Part shown: piece by piece, positions 37,223 through 47,742 of the stretch
Numbering within the stretch: the stretch's first letter is position 1
Layout of the letters: each line of letters begins with the position of its first letter
Assembly (NCBI RefSeq): GCF_040802235.1
Contig: NC_133162.1
Location: 203,501 to 267,500, forward strand
DNA from: Manis javanica
Lineage: Eukaryota; Chordata; Mammalia; Pholidota; Manidae
DNA length: 64,000 nucleotides
Direction of reading: 5' to 3'
Notes under the pieces: model-generated
What the model was told of the DNA's origin: nothing
What the model saw: the letters and a program-made list of their open reading frames with translations, nothing else
Databases searched by the model: none
Made by a program: the position numbers and the translations under genes

Positions 37223-37675
37223 TCAAGTATGTATAGGTTTTAAACTACTAACTAATTTGTACACACATATTAACATAATAGGAATACAGTGACATAAACA
37301 AAGCAAATCTATAATTACCATCCATCTCCAGTGAAGCCAAGAAAACCATTTAGGCACCCTAGGCATTTGTGAAAATTTGTCTATGATATGATGGATATTG
37401 TCCAACTGTACTTGAACAGTCTGAGAAAAATCAGACAAATTAAAGCAGCCCATTTCTGGGATCTGTTCACCTCCCATATGTTCTTTTAACCGTAGATAGT
37501 CTATAGTCATGAGATTTTGGAGTGCTACACCTTGCACCCCTCCCAACTCCTGGTTGAGCTCCAACAGTACAGATCCAGTCAAATTCGTTGTCTCACTGTA
37601 TGCACATGCCAGCCTAGACATCTCCCTCCTCATTCCAATGGCAAGTCCAGGAGATGGTGGGCTGGATGCAGCCAC
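37223..37675 (-). pseudogene. Retroviral env transmembrane-subunit remnant
   Basis: This stretch reads as part of a retroviral envelope TM subunit: a heptad-repeat region, the LQN-type core that follows it, a membrane-proximal Trp-rich stretch and a hydrophobic anchor near the end, all in the expected order. It is a fragment of env, not a complete gene, and is part of the retroviral tail of the L1 composite. Confidence 0.7.
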
Positions 37676-38109
37676 GACTGCAGCATCGTCCGGATCCCTG
37701 TGGAGGCTTTTTGATGATCATCCCCCGGCACGAGTCCTCCAGAGAGTGCTGATGCCGGAAGCTCCTCCTCATATCATATCTTAGTTCATTTTCTGGGTAT
37801 CCAAGCTAGGCCTTGATCTTCTGCATAGAAACACAGACCCTTTGCCCACACTTTGACAGGCCCTCTATACCACTGTGCAGAACTCATTGGAGGTCAGCAC
37901 ACAGTAGCTGCTTTTTTTTTCTTTTTTTTTTTATTAAGAGAAAGGAATATTATCAGAAAAGAGTACCTCCATAGCTGATCATCTGACACCCTTTAAGTGA
38001 TCAACATAACGATATTTAAAGCATGCGTTGATCTTTGATTTACCAATAGTTTTATCCTATCAAGGAGTAATCCCCCTTTTCTTTCTTTCTTTCTTTCTTT
38101 TTTTTTTAA

Positions 38110-38449
38110 ATCTTTAATCTACACTTACATGAAGAGTACTATGTTTACTATGCTCTCCCCTATATCAGGTCCCCCCTAACAACCACATTATGGTTACTGT
38201 CCATCAGCTTAGCAAAATGTTGTAGAATCCCTACTTGTCCTCTCTGTGTTGTGTAGCCCACCCTCCCCTTTCTCCCTCCCTGCCATGCATGCTAATCTTA
38301 ATACCCCGCTTCTTCTTCCCCCCACTTATCCCTCCCTGCCCACCCATCCTCCCCAGTTCCTTTCCCTTTGGTACCTGTTAGTCCATTTTTGGGTTCTGTA
38401 ATTCCACTGCTGTTTTGTTCCTTCAGTTTTTCCTTTGTTCTTATACTCC
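38110..38449 (-). other. L1 3' UTR of the composite element
   Basis: Homologous in order to the 3' UTRs of the L1s at 21730-22075 and 45000-45355: an ORF2 stop followed by AAGAACAAAGGAAAAACTGA, a GGGAAAGG-ACTGGGGAGGATGGGTGGG block, and a terminus TTCATGTAAGTGTAGATTAA. The terminus is followed by an A-rich run, so this is the element's own canonical 3' end and everything beyond it is extra. Confidence 0.88.
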
Positions 38450-41400
38450 TCAGATGAGTGAAATCATTTGGTATTTCTCTTTCTCCACTTGGCTTATTTC
38501 ACTGAGCATAATACTCTCCAGCTCCATCCATGTTGCTGCAAATGGTTGGATTTTTCCACTTCTTATGGATGAGTAGTATTCCATTGTGTATCTGTACCAC
38601 ATCTTCTTTATCCATTCATCTACCGATGGACATTTAGGTTGCTTCCAATTCTTGGCTATTGTAAATACTGCTGCGATAAACATAGGGGTGCATCTGTCTT
38701 TCTCAAACTTGATTGCTGCGTTCTTAGGGTAAATTCCTAGGAGTGGAATTCCTGGGTCAAATGGTAGGTCTGTTTTGAGCATTTTGATGAACCTCCATAC
38801 TGCTTTCCACAATGGTTGGACTAATTTACATTCCCACCAGCAGTGTAGGAGGGTTCCCCTTTCTCCACAGCCTCGCCAACATTTGTTGTTGTTTGTCTTT
38901 TGGATGGCAGCTATCCTTACTGGTGTGAGGTGATACCTCATTGTAGTTTTAATTTGCATTTCTCTGATAATTAGCGATGTGGAGCATCTTTTCATGTGTC
39001 TCTTGGCCATCTGTATTTCTTTTTTAGAGAACTGTCTGTTCAGTTCCTCTGCCCATTTTTTAACTGGGTTATTTGCTTTTTGTTTGTTGAGGCGTGTGAG
39101 CTCTTTATATGTTCTGAACGTCAAGCCTTTATCGGATCTGTCATTTTCAAATATACTCTCCCATACTGTAGGGTTCCTTTTTGTTCTATTGATGGTGTCT
39201 TTCACTGTACAGAAGCTTTTCAGCTTAATGTAGTCCCACTTGCTCATTTTGGCTGTTGTTTTCCTTGCCCGGGGAGATATGTTCAAGAAGACGTCACTCA
39301 TGTTTATGTCTAAGAGGTTTTTGCCTATGTTTTTTTCCAAGAGTTTAATGGTTTCATGACTTACATTCAGGTCTTTGATCCATTTTGAGTTTACCTTTGT
39401 ATATGGGGTTAGACAATGGTCCAGTTTCATTCTCCTACATGTAGCTGTCCAGTTTTGCCAACACCATCTGTTGAAGAGACTGTCATTTTGCCATTGTATG
39501 TCCTTGGCTCCTTTATCAAATATTAATTGACCATATTTGTTTGGGTTAATGTCTGGAGTCTCTAATCTGTTCCACTGGTCTGTGGCTCTGTTCCTGTGCC
39601 AGTACCAGATTGTCTTGATTACTATGGCTTTGTAGTAGAGCTTGAAGTTGGGGAGTGAGATCCCCCTACTTTATTCTTCTTTTTCAGGATTGCTTTGGCT
39701 ATTCGGGGTCTTTGGTGTTTCCATATGAATCTTTGAATTATTTGTTCCAATTCATTGAAGAATGTTGCTGGTAATTTGAGAGGGATTGCATCAAGCCTGT
39801 ATATTGCTTTGGGCAGGATGGCCATTTGACGATATTAATTCTTCCTAGCCATGAGCATGGGATGAGTTTCCATTTATTAGTGTCCCCTTTAATTTCTCTT
39901 AAGAGTGACTTGTAGTTTTCAGAGTATAAGTCTTTCACTTCTTTGGTTAGGTTTATTCCTAGGTATTTTATTCTTTTTGATGCAATGGTGAATGGAATTG
40001 TTTTCCTGATTTCTCTTTCTATTGATTCATTGTTAGTGTATAGGAAAGCTACAGATTTCTGTGTGTTAATTTTGTATCCTGCAACTTTGCTGTATTCCGA
40101 TATCAGTTCTAGTAGTTTTGGAGTGGAGTCTTTAGGGTTTTTTATGTACAGTATCATATCATCTGCAAATAGTGACAGTTTAACTTCTTCTTTACCAATC
40201 TGGATTCCTTGTATGTCTTTGTTTTGTCTGATTGCCGTGGCTAGGACCTCCAGTACTGTGTTAAATAACAGTGGGGAGAGTGGGGATCCCTGTCTGGTTC
40301 CCAATCTCAGAGGAAATGCTTTCAGCTTCTCGCTGTTCAGTATAATGCTGGCTGTGGGTTTATCACATGTGGCCTTTATTATGTTGAGGTACTTGCCCTC
40401 TATTCCCATTTTGCTGAGAGTTTTTATCATGAATGGATGTTGAATTTTGTCAAATGCTTTTTCAGCATCTATGGAGATGATCATGTGGTTTTTGTCTTTC
40501 TTTTTGTTGATGTGGTGGATGATGTTGATGGATTTTCAAATGTTGTACCATCATTGCATCCCTGGGAGGAATCCCACTTGGTCATGGTGTATGATCCTTT
40601 TGATATACTGTTGAATTCTGTTTGCTAATATTTTATTGAGTATTTTTGCATCTACATTCATCAGGGATATTGGTCTGTAATTTTCTTTTTTGGTGGGGTC
40701 TTTGCCTGGTTTTGGTATTAGGGTGATGTTGGCTTCATACAATGAGTTTGGGAGTATTCCCTTTTCTTCTTTTTTTGGAACACTTTAAGGAGAATGGGTA
40801 TTATGTCTTCTCTGTGTGTCTGATAAAATTCCGAGGTAAATCCGTCCGGCCCCGGGGTTTTGTTCTTGGGTAGTTTTTTGATTACCGTTTCAATTTCTTT
40901 GCTCGTAATTGGTTTGTTTAACTTTTGTGTTTCTTCCTTGGTCAGTCTTGGAAGGTTGTATTTTTCTAGGAAGTTGTCCATTTCTTCTAGGTTTTCCAGC
41001 TTGTTGGCATATAGGTTTTCATAGTAGTCTTTAATAATTCTTTGTATTTCTGTGGAGTCTGTCATGATTTTGCCATTCTCATTTCTGATTATGTTGATTT
41101 GTGTTGATTCTCTTTTTCTCTTAATAAGTTGGGCTAGAGGCTTATCTATTTTGTTTATTTTCTCAAAGAACCAGCTCTTGGTTTTGTTAATTTTTGCTAT
41201 TGTTTTATTCTTCTCAATTTTGTTTATTTCTTCTCTGATCTTTATTATGTCCCTCCTTCTGATGACTTTAGGTCTCATTTGTTCTTCTTTTTCCAGTTTC
41301 GATAATTGTGATGTTAGACTATTCATTTTCGATTGTTCTTCCTTCTTCGAGTGTGCCTGGATTGCTATATACTTTCCTCTTAAGACTGCTTTCGCTGCGT

Positions 41401-42260
41401 CCCACAGAAGTTGGGGCTTAGTGTTGTTGTTGTCATTTGTTTCTATATATTCCCTGATCTATTTTGATTTTTTCATTGATCCATTGATTATTTAGTAGCA
41501 TGTCGTTAAGCCTCCATGTGTTTGTGAGCCTTTTTGTTTTCTTTGTAGAATTTATTTCTAGTTTTATACCTTTGTGGTCTGAAAAATTGGTTGGTAGAAT
41601 TTCAATATTTTGGAATTTACTGAGGCTCTTTTTGTGAGCTACTATGTGGTCTATTCTGGAGAATGTTCCATGTGCACTTGAGAAGAATGTATATCCTGTT
41701 GCTTTTGGATGTAGAGTTCTGTAGATGTCTATTAGGTCCATCTGTTCTAGTGTGTTGTTCAGTGCCTGTGTGTCCTTACTTATTTTCTGCCCAGTGGATC
41801 TATCCTTTGGGATGAGTGGTGTGTTGAAGTCTCCTAAAATGAATGCATTGCAGTCTATTTCCCTCTTTAGTTCTGTTAGTATTTGCTTCACATATGCTGG
41901 TGCTCCTGTATTGGGTGCATATATATTTAGAATGGTTAAATCCTCTTGTTGGACTGAGCCCTTTATCATTATGTAGTATCCTTCTTTATCTCTTGTTACT
42001 TTCTTTGTTTTGAAGTCTATTTTGTCTGATATTAGTACTGTAACCCCTGCTTTCTTCTCACTGTTGTTTGCCTGAAATATGTTTTTCCATCCCTTGACTT
42101 TTAGTCTACGCTTGTCTTTGGGTTTAAGGTGAGTTTCTTGTAAGCAGCATATAGATGGGTCTTGCTTTTTTATCCATTCTATTACTCTGTGTCTTTTGAT
42201 TGGTGCATTAAGTCCATTTACATTTAGGGTGACTATTGAGAGATATGTATTTATTGCCAT
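38450..42260 (-). pseudogene. L1 ORF2 (endonuclease-reverse transcriptase), broken
   Basis: ORF2p nicks target DNA and reverse-transcribes L1 RNA. The ATG is at 42260-42258 (MAINTYLSIVTLNVNGLNAP). The endonuclease domain is open to 41433, with the QETH, GDFN and SDH motifs visible. The frame then breaks. The next piece (41326-40718) contains the linker and the TPGPDGF motif, followed by a break near an A-run at 40770; a third (40742-40551) has NYRPISLMN; a fourth (40484-39738) has the catalytic FADD in [13 protein letters not shown]; a fifth (39825-39622) covers the thumb region; and a last piece (39430-38450) ends with the Cys-rich domain ([18 protein letters not shown]). At least four frame breaks or stops separate these, so no active enzyme is made. 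Confidence 0.93.
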
Positions 42261-42455
42261 TGCAGGCTTTAGATTCGTGGTTACCAAAGGTTCAAGGTTA
42301 GCTTCTTTAGTATCTTACTGCCTAACTTAGCTCGCTTATTGAGCTGTTATATACACTGTCTGGAGATTCTTTTCTTCTCTCCCTTCTTATTCCTCCTCCT
42401 CCCTTCTTCATATGTTGTGTGTTTTGTTCTGTGCTCTTTTTAGGAGTTCTCCCAT

Positions 42456-43346
42456 CTAGAGCAGTCCCTGTAGGATGCCCTGTAGAGGTGGTTTGTGGGA
42501 AGCAAATTCCCTCAGCTTTTGCTTGTCTGGGAATTGTTTAATCCCACCATCATATTTAAATGATAGTCATGCTGGATACAGTATCCTTGGTTCAAGGCCC
42601 TTCTGTTTCATTGCATTAAGTATATCCTGCCATTCTCTTCTGGCCTGTAGGGTTTCTGTTGAGAAGTCTGATGTTAGCCTGATGGGTTTTCCTTTATAGG
42701 TGACCTTTTTCTCTCTAGCTGCCTTTAAAACTCTTTCCTTGTCCTTGATCCTTGCCATTTTAATTACTATGTGTCTTGGTGTTGTTCTCCTTGGATCCTT
42801 TCTGTTGGGGGTTCTGTGTAATTCCATGGTCTGTTCGATTATTTCCTCCCCCAGGTTGGGGAAGTTTTCAGCAATTATTTCTTCAAAGAGACTTTCTATC
42901 CCTTTTCCTCTTTCTTCTTCTTCTGGTACCCCTATAATACGAATATTATTCCTTTTGGTTTGGTCACATAGTTCTCTTAGTGTTGTTTCATTCCTGGAGA
43001 TCCTTTTATCTCTCTCAATGTCAGCTTCTATACGTTCCTGCTCTCTGGCTTCTATTCCTTCAATGGCCTCTTGCATCTTATCCATTCTGCTTATAAATCC
43101 TTCCAGGGATTGTTTCACTTCTGTGATCTCCTTCCTGACATCTGTGATCTCCCTTCGGACTTCATCCCATTGCTCTTGCTTTTTTCTCTGCATCTCATCC
43201 CATTGCTCTTGCATTTTTCTCTGCATCTCTGTCAGCATGTTCATGATTTTTATTTTGAATTCTTTTTCAGGAGGACTGGTGAGGTCTGTCTCCTTCTCAG
43301 GTGTTGTCTCTGTGATCTTTGTCTGCCTGTAGTTTTGCCTTTTCAT
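42456..43346 (-). pseudogene. L1 ORF1 (RNA-binding chaperone), one internal stop
   Basis: ORF1p coats L1 RNA as a coiled-coil trimer. The frame starts MKRQNYRQTKITETTPEKE. It has a long coiled coil (about residues 32-120) with an 11-residue duplication (MQRKMQEQWDE / MQRKKQEQWDE), then the RRM-like domain (RNNIRIIGVPEEEERGKG) and the C-terminal domain (PRRTTPRHIVIKMARIKDKERVLKAA). A TGA at 42567-42569, probably from a CGA codon by CpG decay, interrupts it after PRILYPA; beyond it the same frame continues 36 codons to a TAG at 42456-42458. Apart from that stop it looks intact. Confidence 0.92.
43163..43228 (-). repeat. 33-bp tandem duplication in the ORF1 coiled coil
   Basis: Two direct copies of 33 bases (43163-43195 and 43196-43228) differ by one base. 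They encode 11-residue (hendecad) units containing QEQWDE, so the duplication keeps both the reading frame and a coiled-coil phase. Confidence 0.9.
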
Positions 43347-44520
43347 GGTGATAGAGATAGTTTGCAGACCTGGTACGAGTGACCGCTGGAAGAGCTTCCC
43401 TTCTTGTTGGTTTGTGGCCTTCCTTTCCTGGGAGAATAGTGACCTCTAGTGGCTTATGCTTGTCAGCTGTGCACAGACAGGGCTTCTGCTACCTGCCCGT
43501 TTGCTATGGAGTTTATCTCTGCTGTTGCTGTGGGCATGGCCTGGCTGGGGCTGCTCCTCCAAAGTGGTGGAGCCCCATTGGAGGGGGAGCGGCCGGGAGG
43601 CTATTTTTCTCCATAAGGGGCCTCTGTGCTCCCTGTTGCCCAGGGGGTTAGAGTGCCCAGAGATCCCCAGATTCCCTGCCTCTTGTCTAAGTGTCCTGTC
43701 CTGCCCCTTTAAGACTTCCAAAAAGCACTCTCGAAACCAAAACAACAACAGCAACAATAAGAGAGGGAACAGAAAAAAAAAAAAAGGAAAAAACACATGA
43801 TTTTTTTTTTTTTCCTCAGGCACTGGCCCCAGGCCCCCGCTCACTGGTCCTGCTGCCCTGCCTCCCTAGCACCGGGGTCCCTGTCCCTTCAAGGCTTCCA
43901 GAAAGCACCCGCCCACTGGTCCCGCAGGGAAAAACGCGCGATATTCTTTGTCTTCAGGTGCCAGTCCCAGGCACCCGCTCACCGGTCCTGCTGCTCTGCC
44001 TCCCTAGCACCGGGGTCTCTGTCCCTTTAAGGCTTCCAAAAAGCACTTGCCAAAAAGAGGGAAAAAAAGGGGGGGAAATGCGCGATTTCCTCCGTCCTCA
44101 GGCGCCAGTCTCAGGCACCCGCCCACCGGTCCCATAGGGAAAAACACGTGATCTTTGTCCTCAGGCGCCGGTCCCAGGCACCGCTCACCGGTCCTGCTGC
44201 CCTGCCTCCCTAGCAACGGGGTCCCTGTCCCTTTAAGGCTTCCAAAAAGCACTCGCCAAAAAAAAAAAACCCGGTCCGGTTTCTTTTCACCCGCGAGGAG
44301 ATGGGGGGAGGGGCGCTCGGGTACGCCAGGCTGGGGCTTGTATCTTACCCCCTTCGCAAGGTGCTGGGTTCTTGCATGTGTGGATGTGGTCTGGATGTTG
44401 TCCTGTGTCCTCTGGTCTCTATTTTAGGAAGAGTTTTGTTTGTTATATTTTCATAGCTCTATGTGTTTTTGGGAGGAGATTTCCACTGCTCTACTCATGC
44501 CGCCATCTTGGCTCTGCCTC
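43347..44520 (-). promoter_or_regulatory. L1 5' UTR/internal promoter with repeated units
   Basis: About 1.17 kb, rich in CpG unlike the rest of the element. A YY1-type motif (CAAGATGGCGGC on the minus strand; CGCCATCTTG at 44501-44510) sits 10-20 bases from the 5' end, as in human L1. Between about 43690 and 44260 a block recurs at roughly 137-144 base spacing (copies starting near 43814, 43952 and 44096, with a further partial at 44159), each with CCCAGGCACCCGCTCACCGG- and CCCTTTAAGGCTTCCA-type segments. This resembles the monomer arrangement of mouse L1 promoters, though not necessarily by descent. It drives transcription of the bicistronic L1 RNA. Confidence 0.85.
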
Positions 44521-44537
44521 TCAATGTTGAACTTTTT
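44521..44537. repeat. Target-site duplication, 5' side of the L1 composite
   Basis: TCAATGTTGAACTTTTT, the partner of 36186-36202. Together they show that the element inserted into the ORF2 3' region of an old L1 whose sequence continues at 44538. Confidence 0.9.
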
Positions 44538-44955
44538 AAGGGGCTGCTAAACTATTTTCCAGTTGCTGAACAAATTTGTATTCTTACCAGCAATATATGA
44601 AGACCTCAATTTCCTCACATATTAAATAGGACTTTGTCATTTTCCTTTGTTTTTAAAATTATTATAGCCATCCTTCTGAGTGTGAAGTGGTAATTCAGTG
44701 TGGATTTGATTTGCATTTCCCTCAGTTAATGATGTTGAACATCTTTTTATGCACTTGTTGGTCATTTGCATACCTTGTTTGAGAAATATCTATTCAAAGC
44801 TTTGCCAATTTTTAAGTTGGGTTGTTTGTATTTTTCTTTGTAACTCATCAGAGTTCTTTATATGTTCTGGCCCTTATCAGATATTTGATTTGTAGACACT
44901 TTCACTCACCCTCTAAATTGGCTTTTCACTCCCTTGGTACTATTCTTTGATGCAT
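44538..44955 (-). mobile_element. Ancient L1 (L1M-type), middle segment of the split element
   Basis: It continues the old minus-strand L1 interrupted at 36185. The plus strand shows GGGGCTGCTAAACTATTTTCCA, CTTACCAGCAATATATGA, TGATTTGCATTTCCCTCAG and the GAGTTCTTTATATGTTCTGG block in order. It is interrupted again at 44956 by a second, younger L1. Confidence 0.85.
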
Positions 44956-44971
44956 GAGAATTTTTAATTTT
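44956..44971. repeat. Target-site duplication of the second nested L1 (3' side)
   Basis: GAGAATTTTTAATTTT here matches GAGATTTTTTAATTTT at 47727-47742 with one difference. The two bracket the minus-strand L1 at 44972-47726 and rejoin the interrupted old L1. Confidence 0.8.
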
Positions 44972-47726
44972 TAAAAAATATTGTAATTTTAATTTTTTAA
45001 TTTTTATTTAATTTTATTATTTTATTTTGGTATCATTAGTGTAAAATTAGTTGAACAACATTATGGTTACTAGACTCACCCTATTATCAAGTCCCCCCAT
45101 ATATCCCATTACAGTCACTGTCCATCAGCATAGTAAGATGCTATAGAATCACTACTTGTCTTCTCTGTATATACTGTCTTTCCTGTGTCCCCCCCAACTG
45201 CTACATTATGTGTGCAAAGTGTAATGCCACTTTTTCCCCCTTATCCCTCCCTTTCCACCCATCCTCCCCAGTTCCTTTCCCTTTGGTAACTGTTAGTCCA
45301 TTCTTGGGTTCTGTGATTCTGCTGCTCTTTTGTTCCTTCAGTTTTTCCTTTGTTCTTATAGTCCACAGATGAGTGAAATCATTTGGTATTTCTCTTTCTC
45401 CGCTTGGCTTATTTCACTGAGCATAATACCCTCTAGCTCCATCCATGTTGTTGAAAATGGTAGGATTTGTTTTCTTCTTATGGCTGAATAATATTCCATT
45501 GCGTATATGCACCACATCTTCTTTATCCATTCATCTACTGATGGACACATAGGTTGCTTCCAATTCTTGGCTATTGTCAATAGTGCTGCAATAAACATAG
45601 GGGTGCATATGTCTTTTTCAAAATGAGCTTCTGCATTCTTAGGGTAAATCCTAGGAGTGGAATTTAAGGGTCAAATGGCATTTTTATTTTTAGTTTTTTG
45701 AGGAACCTCCATACTGCTTTCAACAATGCTTGAACTAGTTTACATTCCCACCAGCAGTGTAGGAGGGTTCCCCTTTCTCCACATCCTTGTCAACATTTAT
45801 TGTTATTTGTCTTTTGGATGGTGGCCATCCTAACTGGTGTGAGGTGATATCTCATTGTGGTTTTAATTTGCATTTCTCTGATGATTAGTGGTGTGAAGCA
45901 TCTTTTCACGTGTCTGTTGGCCGCCTAAATTTCTTCTTTGGAGAAATATCTGTTCAGCTTCTCTGCCCATTTTTTAATTGGCTTACTTGCTTTTTGTTTG
46001 TTGAGGTGCATGAGCTCTTTATTTAATTTGGACATCAGTCCCTTATTGGATCTGTCATTTATGAATATATTCTCCCATACTGTAGGATGTCTTTTTGTTC
46101 TACTGATGGTGTCCTTTGCTGTACAGAAGCTTTTCAGCTTGATATAGTCCCACTTGTTCATTTTTGCTTTTGTTTCCCTTGCCCACGGAGATGTATTCAT
46201 GAAGAAGTTGCTCATGTTTATGTCCAAGAGATTTTTGCCTACGTTTTTTCTAAGAGTTTTATGGTTTCATGACTTACATTCAGGTCTTTGATCCATTTTG
46301 AGTTTACTTTTGTGTATGGGGTTAGACAATGATCCAGTTTCATTCTCTTACAGGTAGCTGTCCAGTTTTACCAACACCAGCTGTTGAAAAGGCTGTCATT
46401 TCCCCATTGTATATCCATGGCTCCTTTATCATATATTAATTGACCACATATGCTTGTGTTTATATCTGGGCTCTCTATTCTGTTCCACTGGTCTATGGGT
46501 CTGTTCCTGTGCCAGTACCAAATTGTCTTGATTACTGTGGCTTTGTAGTAGAGCTTGAAGTCAGGTAGTGCAATTCCCCCTGCTTTGTTCTTCCTTCTCA
46601 GGATTGCTTTGACTATTCGGGGTCTTTCATGGTTCCATATGAATTTTAGAACTATTTACTCTAGTTCATTGAAGAATGTTGTAGGTATTTTGATAGGGAT
46701 TGTATTGAATCTGTAGATTGCTTTAGGCAGGATGGCCATTTTGACAATATGAATTCTTCCTATCCACAAGCATGGGATGAATTTCCATTTGTTAGTGTCC
46801 TCTTTAATTTCTCTTAGGAATGTCTTGAAGTTTTCAGAATATAGGTCTTTCACTTCCTTGGTTAGGTTTATTCCTAGGTATTTTATTCTTTTTGATGCAA
46901 CTGTGGATGGAATTTTTTTCCTGATTTCTCTTTCTGCTAGTTCATTGTTAGTGTATAGGAAAGCAACAGATTTCTGTGTATTAATTTTGTACCCTGCAAC
47001 TTTGCTGAATTCAGATATAAATCTAGTAGTTTTGGAGTGGACTCTTTAGGGTAATTTATGTACAGTATCGTGTCATCTGCAGACAGGGACAGTTTGACTT
47101 CTTCCTTGCCAATCTGGATGCCTTGTATTTCTTTGTGCTGTCTGATTTTCATGGCTAGGACCTCCAGAACTATGTTGAATAAAAGTGGGGAGAGTCAGCA
47201 TCCTTGTCTTGTTCCCGATCTTAAAGGAAAAGCTTTCAGCTTCTCGCTGTTAAGTAGAATGTTGGCCATGGGTCTGTCATACATGTCCTTTATTATGTTG
47301 AGGTACTTGCCCTCTATACCTATTTTGTTTAGAGTTTTTATCATGAATGGATGTTGAATTTTGTTGAATGCTTTTTCAGCATCTATGGAGATGATCATGT
47401 GGATTTTGTCCTTCTTTCGGCTGATGTGGTGGATGATGTTGATGGATTTTCCAATGTTGTACCATCCTTGCATCCCTGGGATGAATCCCACTTGATCATG
47501 ATGGATGATCTTTTTGATGTATTTTTGAATTTGGTCTGCTAGTATTCTGTTGAGTATTCTTGCATCTATGTTCATCAGGGATATTGGTCTGTAATTTTCT
47601 TTCTTGTGGTGTCTGCCTGGTTTTGGTATTAGAGTGATGTTGCCCTTGTATAATGAGTTTGGGAGTATTCCCTCCTCTTCTACTTTTTGGAAAACTTTAA
47701 GGAGGATGAGTATTAGGTCTTCATTA
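44972..47726 (-). mobile_element. 5'-truncated L1 nested in the old L1
   Basis: A 2.75-kb minus-strand L1 with an AT-rich tail (44972-45030), a 3' UTR to about 45355, and ORF2 from its C-terminus back to within the RT domain. Open pieces remain at 45356-45598, 45925-46227, 46656-46853, 46937-47152 and 47195-47575. The catalytic motif reads SADD rather than FADD and several frame breaks exist, so it is dead. Unlike the composite it ends at an ordinary L1 3' end with no retroviral tail. The 16-bp target duplications define both edges. Confidence 0.93.
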
Positions 47727-47742
47727 GAGATTTTTTAATTTT

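Larger units (their letters stand above)
36269..38076 (-). mobile_element. 3' end of an endogenous retrovirus fused to L1
   Basis: Fossil retroviral segment in the same sense as the L1. Parts: a leading stretch of unassigned retroviral or flanking sequence (38076-37790), an env transmembrane-subunit remnant (about 37790-37223), a non-coding stretch, a polypurine tract at about 36602-36591, then a single LTR (36590-36269) starting TGTGGGATC with an AATAAA signal at 36292-36287. Only one LTR is present and its downstream end coincides with a polyadenylation point, so this is the end of a polyadenylated RNA, not a provirus inserted into the L1. It is broken, with only a short open remnant. The retroviral class is not settled. 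Confidence 0.8.
36203..44520 (-). mobile_element. Full-length L1 carrying a retroviral 3' tail
   Basis: An 8.3-kb minus-strand insertion with a 17-bp target-site duplication. Order in its own orientation: 5' UTR starting with a YY1-type motif (44520-43347), ORF1 (43346-42456), a 195-base spacer, ORF2 (42260-38450), canonical L1 3' UTR (38449-38110), A-rich run (38109-38077), about 1.8 kb of endogenous retrovirus 3' end (38076-36269), and poly(A) (to 36203). The outer tail and target duplication enclose the retroviral piece, so L1 machinery inserted everything together. ORF1 carries one stop and ORF2 several frame breaks, so it is inactive. The single mismatch in the target duplication and well-preserved ORFs point to moderate-to-young age. 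Confidence 0.93.

Noticed and set aside
36269-38076. Independent proviral insertion into the L1 3' end
   Set aside because: Only one LTR is present, in the same sense, ending at a poly(A) point, and no separate target duplication brackets it; the outer 17-bp duplication encloses both parts.
40437-43332. Plus-strand hydrophobic ORFs of up to 210 codons across the L1 composite
   Set aside because: They are antisense to L1 ORF1/ORF2; the Ser/Leu/Phe richness comes from the A-rich sense strand.
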